Source of the DNA: Natronohydrobacter sp.
GTDB taxonomy: Bacteria > Pseudomonadota > Alphaproteobacteria > Rhodobacterales > Rhodobacteraceae
Direction of reading: 5' to 3'
NCBI GenBank assembly: GCA_007123015.1
Contig: SKSL01000197.1
Location: 1 to 18,809 of the forward strand
Length of the DNA: 18,809 bases
Shown here piece by piece: positions 5,608-13,217 of this stretch (the stretch's first letter is position 1; the number at the start of each line of letters is the position of its first letter). The translations under genes were made by a program, and so were the position numbers. Under the pieces are notes generated by a model. The model was not told where the DNA came from. It worked only from the letters and a program-made list of their open reading frames with translations, and did no database searches.

Positions 5608-8579
5608 TGCTTGTCAAACGCAGACATCGTGACGCGGCCACGACAGGCCGCCTGAGCCAGATCGTCGCTGGCATGGCCGCCAAACCCCTTGATCGTCGCA
5701 GCTTTCTGCGCGCCTCGGGGCTGACTGTGGGGGGGCTGGCTGCCATTTCGACCTTGGGCGCAGGCATGACCCGCCGGGTCGAGGCCGCAGGTTTCACGGA
5801 TATGAGCCAGCCCATCGAAGTCAAGACCAATATGTGCACGCATTGTTCCGTGGGCTGTACGGTCAAGGCCGAAGTGCAAAATGGCGTTTGGGTGGGTCAG
5901 GAACCGGCCTATGCCAGCCCGATCAATCGTGGCACGCATTGCGCCAAAGGCGCGTCGGTACGCGAGCTGGTTCATGGTGACCGGCGCATCAAATACCCGA
6001 TGAAGAAAGTCGGCGGCGAATGGCAGCGGATCAGCTGGGATCAGGCGCTGGACGAGATTTCCGAGAAGATGACGGAAATCCGGGGCCGCTCGGGTGCGGA
6101 TTCGGTCTATCTGCTGGGTTCTGCCAAGTTCTCGAACGAAGGCGCCTATCTGTTCCGCAAATTCGCAGCCTTCTGGGGCACGAACAATGTGGACCACCAG
6201 GCGCGGATCTGCCACTCGACCACAGTGGCGGGTGTGGCGAATACTTGGGGCTATGGTGCGCAGACCAACAGTTATAATGACATCCGCAACGCCAAGACCG
6301 TGATCTTCATGGGCTCGAACGCAGCCGAAGCGCATCCAGTATCCTTGCAGCACATCCTTGAAGGCAAGGAGACACAGAAGGCCAATGTCATTGTGCTGGA
6401 TCCGCGCTTCACGCGCACAGCGGCCCATGCGACCGAATATGTCCGCTTCCGTCCGGGTACGGATATCGCGATCATTCATGGGATGCTGTATCACATCTTC
6501 GAGAATGGTTGGGAGGACAAGGACTATATCGCCCAGCGCGTCTGGGGCATGGATCAGGTGCGCGAGGTCGTAAAGGATTACACGCCTGATGTGGTCGAGA
6601 ACATCTCGGGCATTGACGGCGCGACGCTCAAGCGCGTGGCCGAGAAATTCGCCAAGGAACGCCCCTCGACCTTCATCTGGTGCATGGGTGGCACGCAGCA
6701 CACGGTCGGGACGGCCAATGTGCGCGCCTATAACATCCTGCTGCTGGCCACGGGCAATGTTGGGTATGAAGGAACGGGCGCGAATATCTTCCGGGGCCAT
6801 TGCAATGTGCAGGGCGCGACAGATTTCGGCCTCGATGTGGGGAACTTGCCTTGCTATTACGGTTTGGGTGCTGGCGCGTGGCGGCATTGGTCGCGCGTCT
6901 GGGACGTGGATTACGACTATTTCGTGAACCGTTTCGACGCTGTCCCGGCCAAAGGCGGTCGCGATGCGCGTACGCCCGAGCAGAATATGAACATCCCCGG
7001 CATCACTTCGACCCGTTGGTTTGATGCTGTGACGCTGGATGCTGAAGAGGTCGATCAGAAAGACAACATCAAGGCGATGATTGTCTTCGGCCATGGTGGC
7101 AACACAGTACCACGCATGCAAGACGCGCAGCGTGGGATGGATGCGCTTGATCTGCTGGTTGTGGCTGATCCCCACCCGACGACTTTCGCAGCTCTGCATT
7201 CACGCACAGATAACACCTATCTGCTGCCGATCTGCACGCAGTTCGAATGCGATGGCTCGCGCACAGCCTCGAACCGTTCGGTACAATGGGGCGAGAAAGT
7301 GGTCGAGCCGATCTTCGAGTCGGACACGGATTACTCTGTGATCTATGGTCTTTCGGAGCGGCTTGGTTTTGCTGATGAAATGTTCAAGAACTACGAGTTG
7401 GTGCAAGGCAAATTCGGCATGGAGCCGACCGCCGAGTCGATTCTGCGCGAGATCAATCGCGGCGCATGGTCCATCGGCTACACGGGTATCACGCCAGAGC
7501 GGCTGAAATCGCATATGGCCAATCAGGACAAATTCGATCTGGTCACGCTGCGCGCGCTGCCGGATGCACCTGAAGAGATCAAGGGCGACTATTACGGTCT
7601 GCCCTGGCCATGTTGGGGTACGGGTGAGCTGAAGCATCCGGGCTCGCATATTCTATACAACACCAATCTGCATCCGATGGAAGGGGGCGGGGCCTTCCGG
7701 CCGCGCTTCGGGCTTGAACGTGATGGCGAGACATTGCTCGCCGAAGGGTCATGGCCTGTTGGGTCCGAGATCGAGGATGGCTACCCGCAATTTACCTACG
7801 GCCTGTTGCGCCAGTTGGGTTGGGACAGTGATCTGACAGCGCAGGAACTGGCCGTGATCCAGCAGGTTGCAGGCAGCGACGAGGAAGAGGCAATGGATGC
7901 CGTGAGCTGGTCGCTTGACCTGTCAGGCGGGATCCAGCGTGTGGCGCTACAGCATGGTTGTGTGCCCTACGGCAATGGCAAGGCCCGCGCGGTCGCGTGG
8001 AACCTGCCTGACCCGATCCCGGTCCATCGCGAACCGATCTACACCGCGCGGCCCGATCTGGTGGCAAGCTATCCCACCAACCCGGATCGTCGTCAGCAGC
8101 GTATGCCGAATATCGGCGCTGTCGTGCAGCAGGATGTGGTGGATCGCGGGGTGTCCAACGAATTCCCGATCATCCTCACTTCGGGCCGTCTGGTCGAATA
8201 CGAGGGGGGCGGCGAGGAAACCCGTTCGAACCCGTGGCTTGCGGAACTCAAGCAGGACATGTTTGTCGAGATCAACCCCGAAGACGCAGCCGCGCGCGGC
8301 ATTGTCGATGGCGGCTGGGTCTGGGTGACCGGGGCCGAGGGGGCCTCGCGCGCCCGTGTCAAGGCGCTGGTGACCGAACGCGTGAACAAGGGTCTGGCCT
8401 TCATGCCTTTCCACTTCGCGGGCTGGTTCCAGGGCGAAGATCAGCGCGGCAAATACCCGGAAGGCACGGATCCGATCGTGCTGGGTGAATCCGTCAACGT
8501 CATCACCACTTATGGTTATGACCCGGTGACCGGCATGCATGAAGGCAAGGTCACGCTTTGCCAGATCGCAGCGGCATAA
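5607..8579 (+). CDS. fdhA: Formate dehydrogenase catalytic (alpha) subunit, molybdopterin bis-MGD enzyme, periplasmic
   Basis: The protein has 990 residues and oxidises formate to CO2 at a Mo or W bis-MGD centre. A Tat signal is visible: DRRSFLRASG at 29-38 followed by a hydrophobic stretch to about residue 60. The [4Fe-4S] site is C77-x2-C80-x3-C84-x27-C112, with the conserved K114 close behind. The active-site segment QARICHSTTV places C202 (codon TGC at 6210-6212) and H203 where FDH-N has selenocysteine and His, so this is the Cys form. Further family blocks include GSNAAEAHP (236-244) and DPRFTRTA. The C-terminal dinucleotide-binding domain holds LTSGRLVEYEGGGEETRSNPWLAEL and ends near FMPFHFAGWF. 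Length fits FDH-N/O type alpha subunits. It sits between the FdhX-type and Fe-S subunit genes. Electrons should pass through FdhB to the cytochrome b subunit. FdhD, normally needed for activation, is not in this window. Confidence 0.96.
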   Translation: MLVKRRHRDAATTGRLSQIVAGMAAKPLDRRSFLRASGLTVGGLAAISTLGAGMTRRVEAAGFTDMSQPIEVKTNMCTHCSVGCTVKAEVQNGVWVGQEPAYASPINRGTHCAKGASVRELVHGDRRIKYPMKKVGGEWQRISWDQALDEISEKMTEIRGRSGADSVYLLGSAKFSNEGAYLFRKFAAFWGTNNVDHQARICHSTTVAGVANTWGYGAQTNSYNDIRNAKTVIFMGSNAAEAHPVSLQHILEGKETQKANVIVLDPRFTRTAAHATEYVRFRPGTDIAIIHGMLYHIFENGWEDKDYIAQRVWGMDQVREVVKDYTPDVVENISGIDGATLKRVAEKFAKERPSTFIWCMGGTQHTVGTANVRAYNILLLATGNVGYEGTGANIFRGHCNVQGATDFGLDVGNLPCYYGLGAGAWRHWSRVWDVDYDYFVNRFDAVPAKGGRDARTPEQNMNIPGITSTRWFDAVTLDAEEVDQKDNIKAMIVFGHGGNTVPRMQDAQRGMDALDLLVVADPHPTTFAALHSRTDNTYLLPICTQFECDGSRTASNRSVQWGEKVVEPIFESDTDYSVIYGLSERLGFADEMFKNYELVQGKFGMEPTAESILREINRGAWSIGYTGITPERLKSHMANQDKFDLVTLRALPDAPEEIKGDYYGLPWPCWGTGELKHPGSHILYNTNLHPMEGGGAFRPRFGLERDGETLLAEGSWPVGSEIEDGYPQFTYGLLRQLGWDSDLTAQELAVIQQVAGSDEEEAMDAVSWSLDLSGGIQRVALQHGCVPYGNGKARAVAWNLPDPIPVHREPIYTARPDLVASYPTNPDRRQQRMPNIGAVVQQDVVDRGVSNEFPIILTSGRLVEYEGGGEETRSNPWLAELKQDMFVEINPEDAAARGIVDGGWVWVTGAEGASRARVKALVTERVNKGLAFMPFHFAGWFQGEDQRGKYPEGTDPIVLGESVNVITTYGYDPVTGMHEGKVTLCQIAAA

Positions 8580-8593
8580 GGGAGGAATATACA

Positions 8594-9190
8594 ATGGCAC
8601 GCATGAAATTCCTCTGTGATGCAGATCGCTGCATCGAATGTCAGGCCTGTGTGACAGCCTGCAAGAACGAGCATGAAGTCCCATGGGGCATCAACCGCCG
8701 CCGGGTCGTGACCATCAATGATGGTCTGCCCGGTGAGCGCTCGGTCTCTATGGCCTGTATGCATTGCGACGATGCACCTTGCGCGGCGGTCTGCCCGGTC
8801 AAGTGTTTCTACACCACGGATGACGGGGTGGTGCTGCACAACAAAGACACCTGCATTGGCTGCGGCTATTGCAGCTACGCATGTCCTTTCGGGGCACCAC
8901 AATATCCGCAGACCGCCAATTTCGGGACGCGCGGCAAGATGGACAAGTGCACCTATTGTTCGGGCGGGCCGGAACCGGACATGTCCCATGCGGAATATGT
9001 CAAATACGGTGCGAACCGCCTTGCCGAAGGCAAGCTGCCGCTATGTGCAGAAATGTGCTCGACCAAGGCGCTGCTGGCGGGCGATGGCGATATCATCGCT
9101 GATATCTATCGCGAGCGGGTCGTGACACGCGGCTATGGTTCGGGAGCCTGGGGCTGGCGCACGGCCTATGGCGACACTGTGACTGTGTGA
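8594..9190 (+). CDS. fdhB: Formate dehydrogenase iron-sulfur (beta) subunit
   Basis: The protein has 198 residues from the ATG at 8594, preceded by GGAGGAA at 8581-8587. An upstream in-frame ATG at 8558 lies inside the alpha gene and is not favoured. It contains 18 cysteines arranged as ferredoxin-like motifs: C13-x2-C16-x2-C19-x3-C23; C55-x2-C58-x4-C63-x3-C67 plus C71; C87-x2-C90-x2-C93-x3-C97; and C119-x2-C122 with C151-x3-C155. This is enough for four [4Fe-4S] clusters forming the wire from FdhA to heme b. Unlike E. coli FdnH there is no C-terminal transmembrane helix, so membrane attachment must come from the cytochrome b subunit. It has no signal of its own, consistent with export together with the Tat-signal alpha subunit. 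Confidence 0.96.
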   Translation: MARMKFLCDADRCIECQACVTACKNEHEVPWGINRRRVVTINDGLPGERSVSMACMHCDDAPCAAVCPVKCFYTTDDGVVLHNKDTCIGCGYCSYACPFGAPQYPQTANFGTRGKMDKCTYCSGGPEPDMSHAEYVKYGANRLAEGKLPLCAEMCSTKALLAGDGDIIADIYRERVVTRGYGSGAWGWRTAYGDTVTV

Positions 9191-9202
9191 GGAGCATGGC
9201 TT

Positions 9203-10195
9203 ATGACGATGTTTTCGAAACTTCTGACCGCTTTCGGCCTTGTTCTTGCCTTGTCTTTCTCGGCCCCCATGGCTTCGGCGCAGATCAATCCGACCGAGCG
9301 CTCTGTTACTGAGGATTCGCTGTTCGAAGCGTTGGGCACTGCACCCGTGGCGGGTCGGACCACAATCCCGGATGCGCAAGCGGGCACGCTGATTAATGAC
9401 GCCAACAAGGGCTGGGCCGCGCTGCAGGGCCAGACTCTGCACACACTCTCTATTGTCGCAGTCGTGGGCATGGTGGCAATTCTGGCATTGTTCTATCTGA
9501 TGCGCGGCAAGATCCGCATCGACTCTGGGTTTGCCGGGCGCACGATTCAGCGCTTCAACTCAATCGAGCGCTTTGCGCATTGGACTCTGGCAAGCACGTT
9601 CATCATACTTGCGTTGACCGGTCTGAACCTGATCATCGGTAAATCGGTGATCCTGCCGCTCTTTGGCGAAGCCGCCTTCGGTACGCTTTCGACCTGGGGC
9701 AAGATCGCGCATAATTATCTGGCATGGCCTTTCATGGTCTCGCTCGTTCTGATCGTTCTGCTTTGGATCATTCACAATGTTCCGAACAAGGTAGATTTGG
9801 AGTGGATCAAGCAGGGTGGGGGACTGTTGAAGAAGGGTGTGCATCCGCCAGCGCGAAAATTCAACGCAGGACAGAAATTGATTTTCTGGTCCGTGGTGCT
9901 TGGCGGCGCAGCGTTGTCTTACACTGGGATCATGCTGCTCTTCCCGGGTGAAGCTGGCACTGCCGCAGATTGGCAATTCTACCAGACTATCCACGCCCTT
10001 GTCGCAGCCGCACTTTCGGCCATTGTCATAGCCCATATCTATATCGGTTCGGTCGGGATGGAAGGTGCGTTCGACGCAATGGGTTCGGGCGAAGTCGATG
10101 AGAACTGGGCCAAAGAACACCATTCGCTCTGGGTTGAAGAAGTGAAATCGACGCAAGAGCGCAACACCAAGCAAGTGGCCACCCCGGCCGAGTGA
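9203..10195 (+). CDS. fdhC: Formate dehydrogenase cytochrome b (gamma) subunit
   Basis: The protein has 330 residues. The ATG at 9203 follows GAGGAG at 9189-9194. A nearby ATG at 9196 is in another frame. A probable Sec signal peptide covers 1-27 (ending ASAQ), followed by a periplasmic stretch and a first membrane helix at about 80-100. The core of the FdnI-like cytochrome has helices near 124-146, 168-192, 224-246 and 262-284. Candidate heme ligands are H126, H170, H191, H264 and H278, in RFAHWTLA, KIAHNYLAW, WIIHNVP, TIHALVAA and VIAHIYIG. This longer form, with an extra N-terminal signal and helix, is the common alphaproteobacterial and epsilonproteobacterial FdhC type. It anchors the complex and reduces quinone. 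The soluble C-terminal tail (about 285-330) is charged. Confidence 0.95.
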   Translation: MTMFSKLLTAFGLVLALSFSAPMASAQINPTERSVTEDSLFEALGTAPVAGRTTIPDAQAGTLINDANKGWAALQGQTLHTLSIVAVVGMVAILALFYLMRGKIRIDSGFAGRTIQRFNSIERFAHWTLASTFIILALTGLNLIIGKSVILPLFGEAAFGTLSTWGKIAHNYLAWPFMVSLVLIVLLWIIHNVPNKVDLEWIKQGGGLLKKGVHPPARKFNAGQKLIFWSVVLGGAALSYTGIMLLFPGEAGTAADWQFYQTIHALVAAALSAIVIAHIYIGSVGMEGAFDAMGSGEVDENWAKEHHSLWVEEVKSTQERNTKQVATPAE

Positions 10196-10220
10196 TCGCG
10201 CCGGGCTGAGCATAAGAACC

Positions 10221-10249
10221 AGACCCGGCGCCAATTATGGGCCGGGTCT
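10221..10249 (+). other. Perfect 9-bp stem-loop between fdhC and the Mrp-type gene
   Basis: AGACCCGGC (10221-10229) and GCCGGGTCT (10241-10249) are exact reverse complements around an 11-nt loop. The sequence after it (GTCTGACTG) lacks a T-tract, so complete termination is unlikely. The hairpin sits in the 78-bp gap after the structural fdh genes and may protect their mRNA or reduce expression of the genes downstream. Confidence 0.55.
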
Positions 10250-10273
10250 GTCTGACTGAAAGACAGGTCACGC

Positions 10274-11374
10274 ATGAGCGGATCAGACAGCCTTGAAGAG
10301 CTTGAGTTGCGCGCAGCCCTGGACTCGATCCAACTGCCTGATGGCAGCGCTCTGGGAGGATCGGGCCGCGTTGCGGGTCTGAACATCTCTGGCGGCCGGG
10401 TCAGCCTGTCGATCCAGATTGCGCCGCAAGAAGCGCCCTTGTTCGTTCCGATCCGCGATCAAGTCGAGGCTCGTTTGCGTGCCCTGCAAGGCGTCACATC
10501 AGTTTTCGCTGTCCTGACATCAGAGCGCGCAGCGCCGCCTGAATTGACGATCAGAACGCCCGCGCCTGCTATAAAACCGGACCCTTTGGCCGCGATCGGG
10601 CATGTGATTGCTGTCGCCTCGGGCAAAGGGGGTGTCGGTAAATCCACCACGACGGTCAATCTGGCCTTGGCGTTGCGCGCTCAGGGCCTGCAGGTTGGGA
10701 TCCTGGATGCTGATATCTACGGGCCTTCGCTGCCCACGCTTCTGGGATTGCATGGCAAACCGGGATTGGCACAGGGCCGCAAGCTGAAGCCGATGCAGGC
10801 TTACGGGCTCAAGGCCATGTCGATGGGGCTGCTGGTCGAGCCCGAGACCGCCATGGTCTGGCGCGGTCCGATGATCATGTCGGCGATTACCCAGATGATG
10901 GCAGATGTGGACTGGGGCGCGCTGGATGTGCTGCTGGTGGACATGCCGCCGGGCACGGGGGATGCGCAACTGGCGCTTGCGCAGGGGACACAGCTTGCCG
11001 GTGCCGTGATCGTCTCGACCCCGCAGGACCTGTCGCTAATCGACGCACGGCGCGGGATCACGATGTTCCGCAAAGTCGACGTGCCGATCCTGGGGATCAT
11101 CGAGAATATGGCGCATTTCATCTGCCCCGATTGTGGCAGCAGCCATGCGATTTTCGGTCAGGGCGGGGCGGAGCTAGAGGCCGCGCGGCTGCGCGTGCCG
11201 TTTCTGGGTGCGGTGCCGCTGACCATGGCTTTGCGCGCAGCATCTGATGCAGGTCAGCCTGTCACGGCGCGCGACCCGTATGGCCCTTTGGGTCAGATTT
11301 ATCAACAGATTGCCCAGGCCATGCTGGCCGGGCTGACCACGATGCCGCGGGCGCAAAGCCCCGGCCAGACCTGA
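10274..11374 (+). CDS. Mrp/NBP35 (ApbC-like) P-loop ATPase, probable Fe-S cluster carrier
   Basis: The protein has 366 residues. The N-terminal 90 residues resemble a MIP18/DUF59-like domain. A linker follows, then the deviant Walker A GKGGVGKS at 117-124 with signature lysine K118. DADIYGPSLPTLLG (145-158), LLVDMPPGTGDAQLAL (220-235) and VSTPQDLSLIDARRG (247-261) are classic Mrp motifs. The C-P-D-C pair at 284-287 is the cluster-binding CxxC of this family. It is cytoplasmic. Such proteins form dimers that hold and transfer [4Fe-4S] clusters. Being inside the FDH operon, its likely recipients are FdhA/FdhB or the polyferredoxin, which is inference. It could be the only Mrp in the genome or a dedicated paralogue; that cannot be told here. 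Confidence 0.93.
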   Translation: MSGSDSLEELELRAALDSIQLPDGSALGGSGRVAGLNISGGRVSLSIQIAPQEAPLFVPIRDQVEARLRALQGVTSVFAVLTSERAAPPELTIRTPAPAIKPDPLAAIGHVIAVASGKGGVGKSTTTVNLALALRAQGLQVGILDADIYGPSLPTLLGLHGKPGLAQGRKLKPMQAYGLKAMSMGLLVEPETAMVWRGPMIMSAITQMMADVDWGALDVLLVDMPPGTGDAQLALAQGTQLAGAVIVSTPQDLSLIDARRGITMFRKVDVPILGIIENMAHFICPDCGSSHAIFGQGGAELEAARLRVPFLGAVPLTMALRAASDAGQPVTARDPYGPLGQIYQQIAQAMLAGLTTMPRAQSPGQT

Positions 11375-11392
11375 GAAACAGGAGAGACCACC

Positions 11393-11548
11393 ATGAAAGC
11401 CTTTGCTGCTGCCATCATCTTTTCCGGGCTTGTCGCCTTCATTGCTGCGAGTGTTCTGGAAGGGACGTATCAGCAACCCTCTTATTCGGCCTTCTCAACA
11501 GAAGGGGCTCGCGTTGACAATCCGGGGCACAATCTGATCGGCAACTGA
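11393..11548 (+). CDS. 51-residue signal-peptide/membrane-anchored small protein
   Basis: The frame runs from an ATG with AGGAGA at 11380-11385 upstream to the TGA at 11546-11548. Residues 1-20 are hydrophobic (KAFAAAIIFSGLVAFIAASV), either an uncleaved N-terminal anchor or a signal peptide. The polar rest ends GARVDNPGHNLIGN. The codons look native. It fits exactly between the Mrp-type gene (18 bp before) and the WD40-cytochrome gene (5 bp after), so it is probably co-transcribed and translationally linked. I recall similar short proteins next to cytochrome genes in Rhodobacterales but cannot name a family. A partner of the following cytochrome is a guess from position. Confidence 0.75.
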   Translation: MKAFAAAIIFSGLVAFIAASVLEGTYQQPSYSAFSTEGARVDNPGHNLIGN

Positions 11549-11553
11549 ACTGC

Positions 11554-12810
11554 ATGAAACAACTGACGTTTGTCGCCTGTCTGGTCTGGGGCTTCCCAAT
11601 GCTTGCGCAGGATCTTGCTGGTCACGGCGGACCTGTCGGGGCACTGGATCTGGCGGGGAACAAGCTGATTTCCGGCAGTTTCGACACGCGGGCGATCCTT
11701 TGGGATACTGGCACGTCCAGCGCGCAGACCATCACCCGCTTCCATGACGGGAATGTGACGCAAGTGGCCTTTCTGCCGGATGAGGGCTTCGTCACGGCTG
11801 GACAGGATGGGCGGATCGCGATCTGGGAGAGCGCAGGCCGCGCGCCTGACTTTGCGACGCCGCCGGGTGTTGCCGCGATCGCGGCATTGGCCGTGTCGGC
11901 CGATGGCAGGAAAGTCGCCGCAGGCTTCTGGGATGGGCAGGTTGTGATGCTCGAACGTGCCTCGGGGCAGGTCAGACAGCATCAGGCGCATCGCGAACGG
12001 GTCAGCGGTGTGGGGTTCCTGCCTTCGGGGGATCTGGTCTCTGTCGGCGGCGATTTCCGTCTTGTCCGCTGGGATATGGACTTCAACCCGCAAGCCAGCG
12101 CAGATCTGCCGGATCTGCCCAATGGTCTGCAGATCAGCAATAACAGGATCGCTGTCATCTTCGCCGAAGGGGCCTTGCGGCTGTTCTCGGAAGATACCGA
12201 TTTGCTGCCGGAACGCTTTCTGACAGATCGCCCCCTGATTTCACTGGCGGCTGATGACGACGAAATAGTCGCCGGGGCAATTGATGGAACGGTCTGGGCA
12301 CTTGCAGCGGACACATTGGCGCAGCGGCTTATGTTCCAGACTGCCAATGGTCCGGTCTGGGCGCTGGCACTCGATACGGATGCCCTGTTCAGTGCAGGCG
12401 TGGATGGCGTGATCCGGCGCTGGTCGCGCGCGGATGGAGAAGCGCTTGCAGCACCGATGACCGAGAGGCCGGTCGAGTATCAGGAAGACAGCCGCGGTGC
12501 CGAAATCTGGCAGGCCTGTGCCGTCTGCCATTCGCTGATCCCCGATGACCATAGCCGCGCAGGTCCAAGCCTGCATGGGATTTTTGGCCAGAGGATTGCC
12601 TCGCAGCCCGGTTATGATTATTCGCCCGCGCTGGAAGCGCTCGATATCATCTGGTCCCCGCGCACTGTCGCAGAGTTGTTCGAGCATGGACCCGAGGCCT
12701 ACACGCCCGGATCACGGATGCCAGAACAGCGAATCGCCGCTGCCCAGGATCGAACTGCCTTGGTTGAATTTCTGGCACGCGCCAGTGCTGTCATGGACGT
12801 AGCCGACTGA
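11554..12810 (+). CDS. Exported WD40-repeat beta-propeller fused to a C-terminal cytochrome c domain
   Basis: The protein has 418 residues. The first ~18 residues form a short Sec signal (FVACLVWGFPMLAQ). Residues 20-295 hold WD40-like blades, each with a GH...D...W pattern. Clear examples are LISGSFDTRAILWD (38-51), FVTAGQDGRIAIWE (79-92), LVSVGGDFRLVRWD (161-174), IVAGAIDGTVWAL (238-250) and LFSAGVDGVIRRW (278-290), enough for about six or seven blades. A class I cytochrome c domain follows: C322-A-V-C325-H326 as the heme site, a GPSLHGIFGQR block (337-347), and M389 in GSRMP as the likely sixth ligand. The product is periplasmic. It ends the FDH operon, so it may accept or deliver electrons or dock a partner through the propeller, but formate oxidation normally goes to quinone, so its role is unclear. 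Confidence 0.88.
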   Translation: MKQLTFVACLVWGFPMLAQDLAGHGGPVGALDLAGNKLISGSFDTRAILWDTGTSSAQTITRFHDGNVTQVAFLPDEGFVTAGQDGRIAIWESAGRAPDFATPPGVAAIAALAVSADGRKVAAGFWDGQVVMLERASGQVRQHQAHRERVSGVGFLPSGDLVSVGGDFRLVRWDMDFNPQASADLPDLPNGLQISNNRIAVIFAEGALRLFSEDTDLLPERFLTDRPLISLAADDDEIVAGAIDGTVWALAADTLAQRLMFQTANGPVWALALDTDALFSAGVDGVIRRWSRADGEALAAPMTERPVEYQEDSRGAEIWQACAVCHSLIPDDHSRAGPSLHGIFGQRIASQPGYDYSPALEALDIIWSPRTVAELFEHGPEAYTPGSRMPEQRIAAAQDRTALVEFLARASAVMDVAD

Positions 12811-12812
12811 TC

Positions 12813-12832
12813 GCGCTGTGGGCGCTTGTTTT
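12813..12832 (+). terminator. Short GC hairpin with T-rich tail after the FDH operon (weak)
   Basis: GCGC (12813-12816) and GCGC (12822-12825) flank TGTGG, followed by TTGTTTT (12826-12832). The stem is only 4 bp, but the place directly after the last stop codon and the T-rich tail fit a weak intrinsic terminator. Confidence 0.4.
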
Positions 12833-12860
12833 CCGTATTTCTTCGGATCACATTTGCGCC

Positions 12861-12866
12861 TATAGT
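12861..12866 (+). promoter_or_regulatory. Candidate -10 element (TATAGT) upstream of ihfB
   Basis: TATAGT matches the sigma-70 -10 hexamer at five of six positions and lies 57 bp before the ihfB start. A convincing -35 hexamer is not visible at 16-19 bp, only T-rich sequence (TTTCTT near 12838-12843), so the call stays tentative. Confidence 0.35.
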
Positions 12867-12881
12867 CTTGTCGAAACAAGA
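12866..12881 (+). repeat. Palindrome TCTTGTCGAAACAAGA in the ihfB leader
   Basis: The 6-bp arms TCTTGT and ACAAGA are exact reverse complements around CGAA. The palindrome overlaps the expected transcription start of ihfB. It could be an operator or a short 5' mRNA hairpin with a GNRA-like loop (CGAA closed by T-A). No regulator can be named. Confidence 0.4.
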
Positions 12882-12922
12882 GCGCTCCAGCAAGGGGCCT
12901 GTGGTGACGCCGGGGGTAACAC

Positions 12923-13210
12923 ATGATCCGATCTGAACTTATTCAGATTATAGCGGATGAGAATCCGCATCTGTTTCAACGAGACGTCGAGCGGATCGTG
13001 AATACGGTCTTTGGCGAAATCACCGATGCGCTTGCGCGTGGGGAACGCGTTGAGTTAAGAGGCTTCGGTGCCTTTTCGGTCAAGAAACGCGATGCGAGGA
13101 TCGGGCGCAATCCGCGTACCGGCGAAAGTGTCGAGGTCGAGGCCAAGGCTGTGCCGTTTTTCAAGACCGGGAAGCTTTTGCGAGATCGGTTGAATGGAGT
13201 GGAGGGATAA
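12923..13210 (+). CDS. ihfB: Integration host factor subunit beta
   Basis: The protein has 95 residues, the usual length for IHF-beta, with the standard N-terminus MIRSELIQIIADENPHL and helix RDVERIVNTVFGEI. The beta-arm holds RIGRNPRTGESVEV with the intercalating proline at P64 (RNPRTG, 62-67), followed by AVPFFKTGKLLRDRLN. It pairs with IhfA to bend DNA and acts in recombination, replication and transcription. GGGGGT at 12912-12917 serves as the ribosome site. In related genomes it usually follows rpsA, but here the FDH operon is upstream. Confidence 0.95.
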   Translation: MIRSELIQIIADENPHLFQRDVERIVNTVFGEITDALARGERVELRGFGAFSVKKRDARIGRNPRTGESVEVEAKAVPFFKTGKLLRDRLNGVEG

Positions 13211-13217
13211 GACTCTG

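Noticed and set aside
6210..6212. Possible selenocysteine codon at the FDH active site
   Set aside because: The codon is TGC, not TGA, so cysteine is incorporated normally and no SECIS element is needed.
5586..7199. 537-codon open frame on the minus strand
   Set aside because: It lies opposite the FDH catalytic subunit, which has full domain evidence. The long shadow frame is a common effect of high-G+C codon use.
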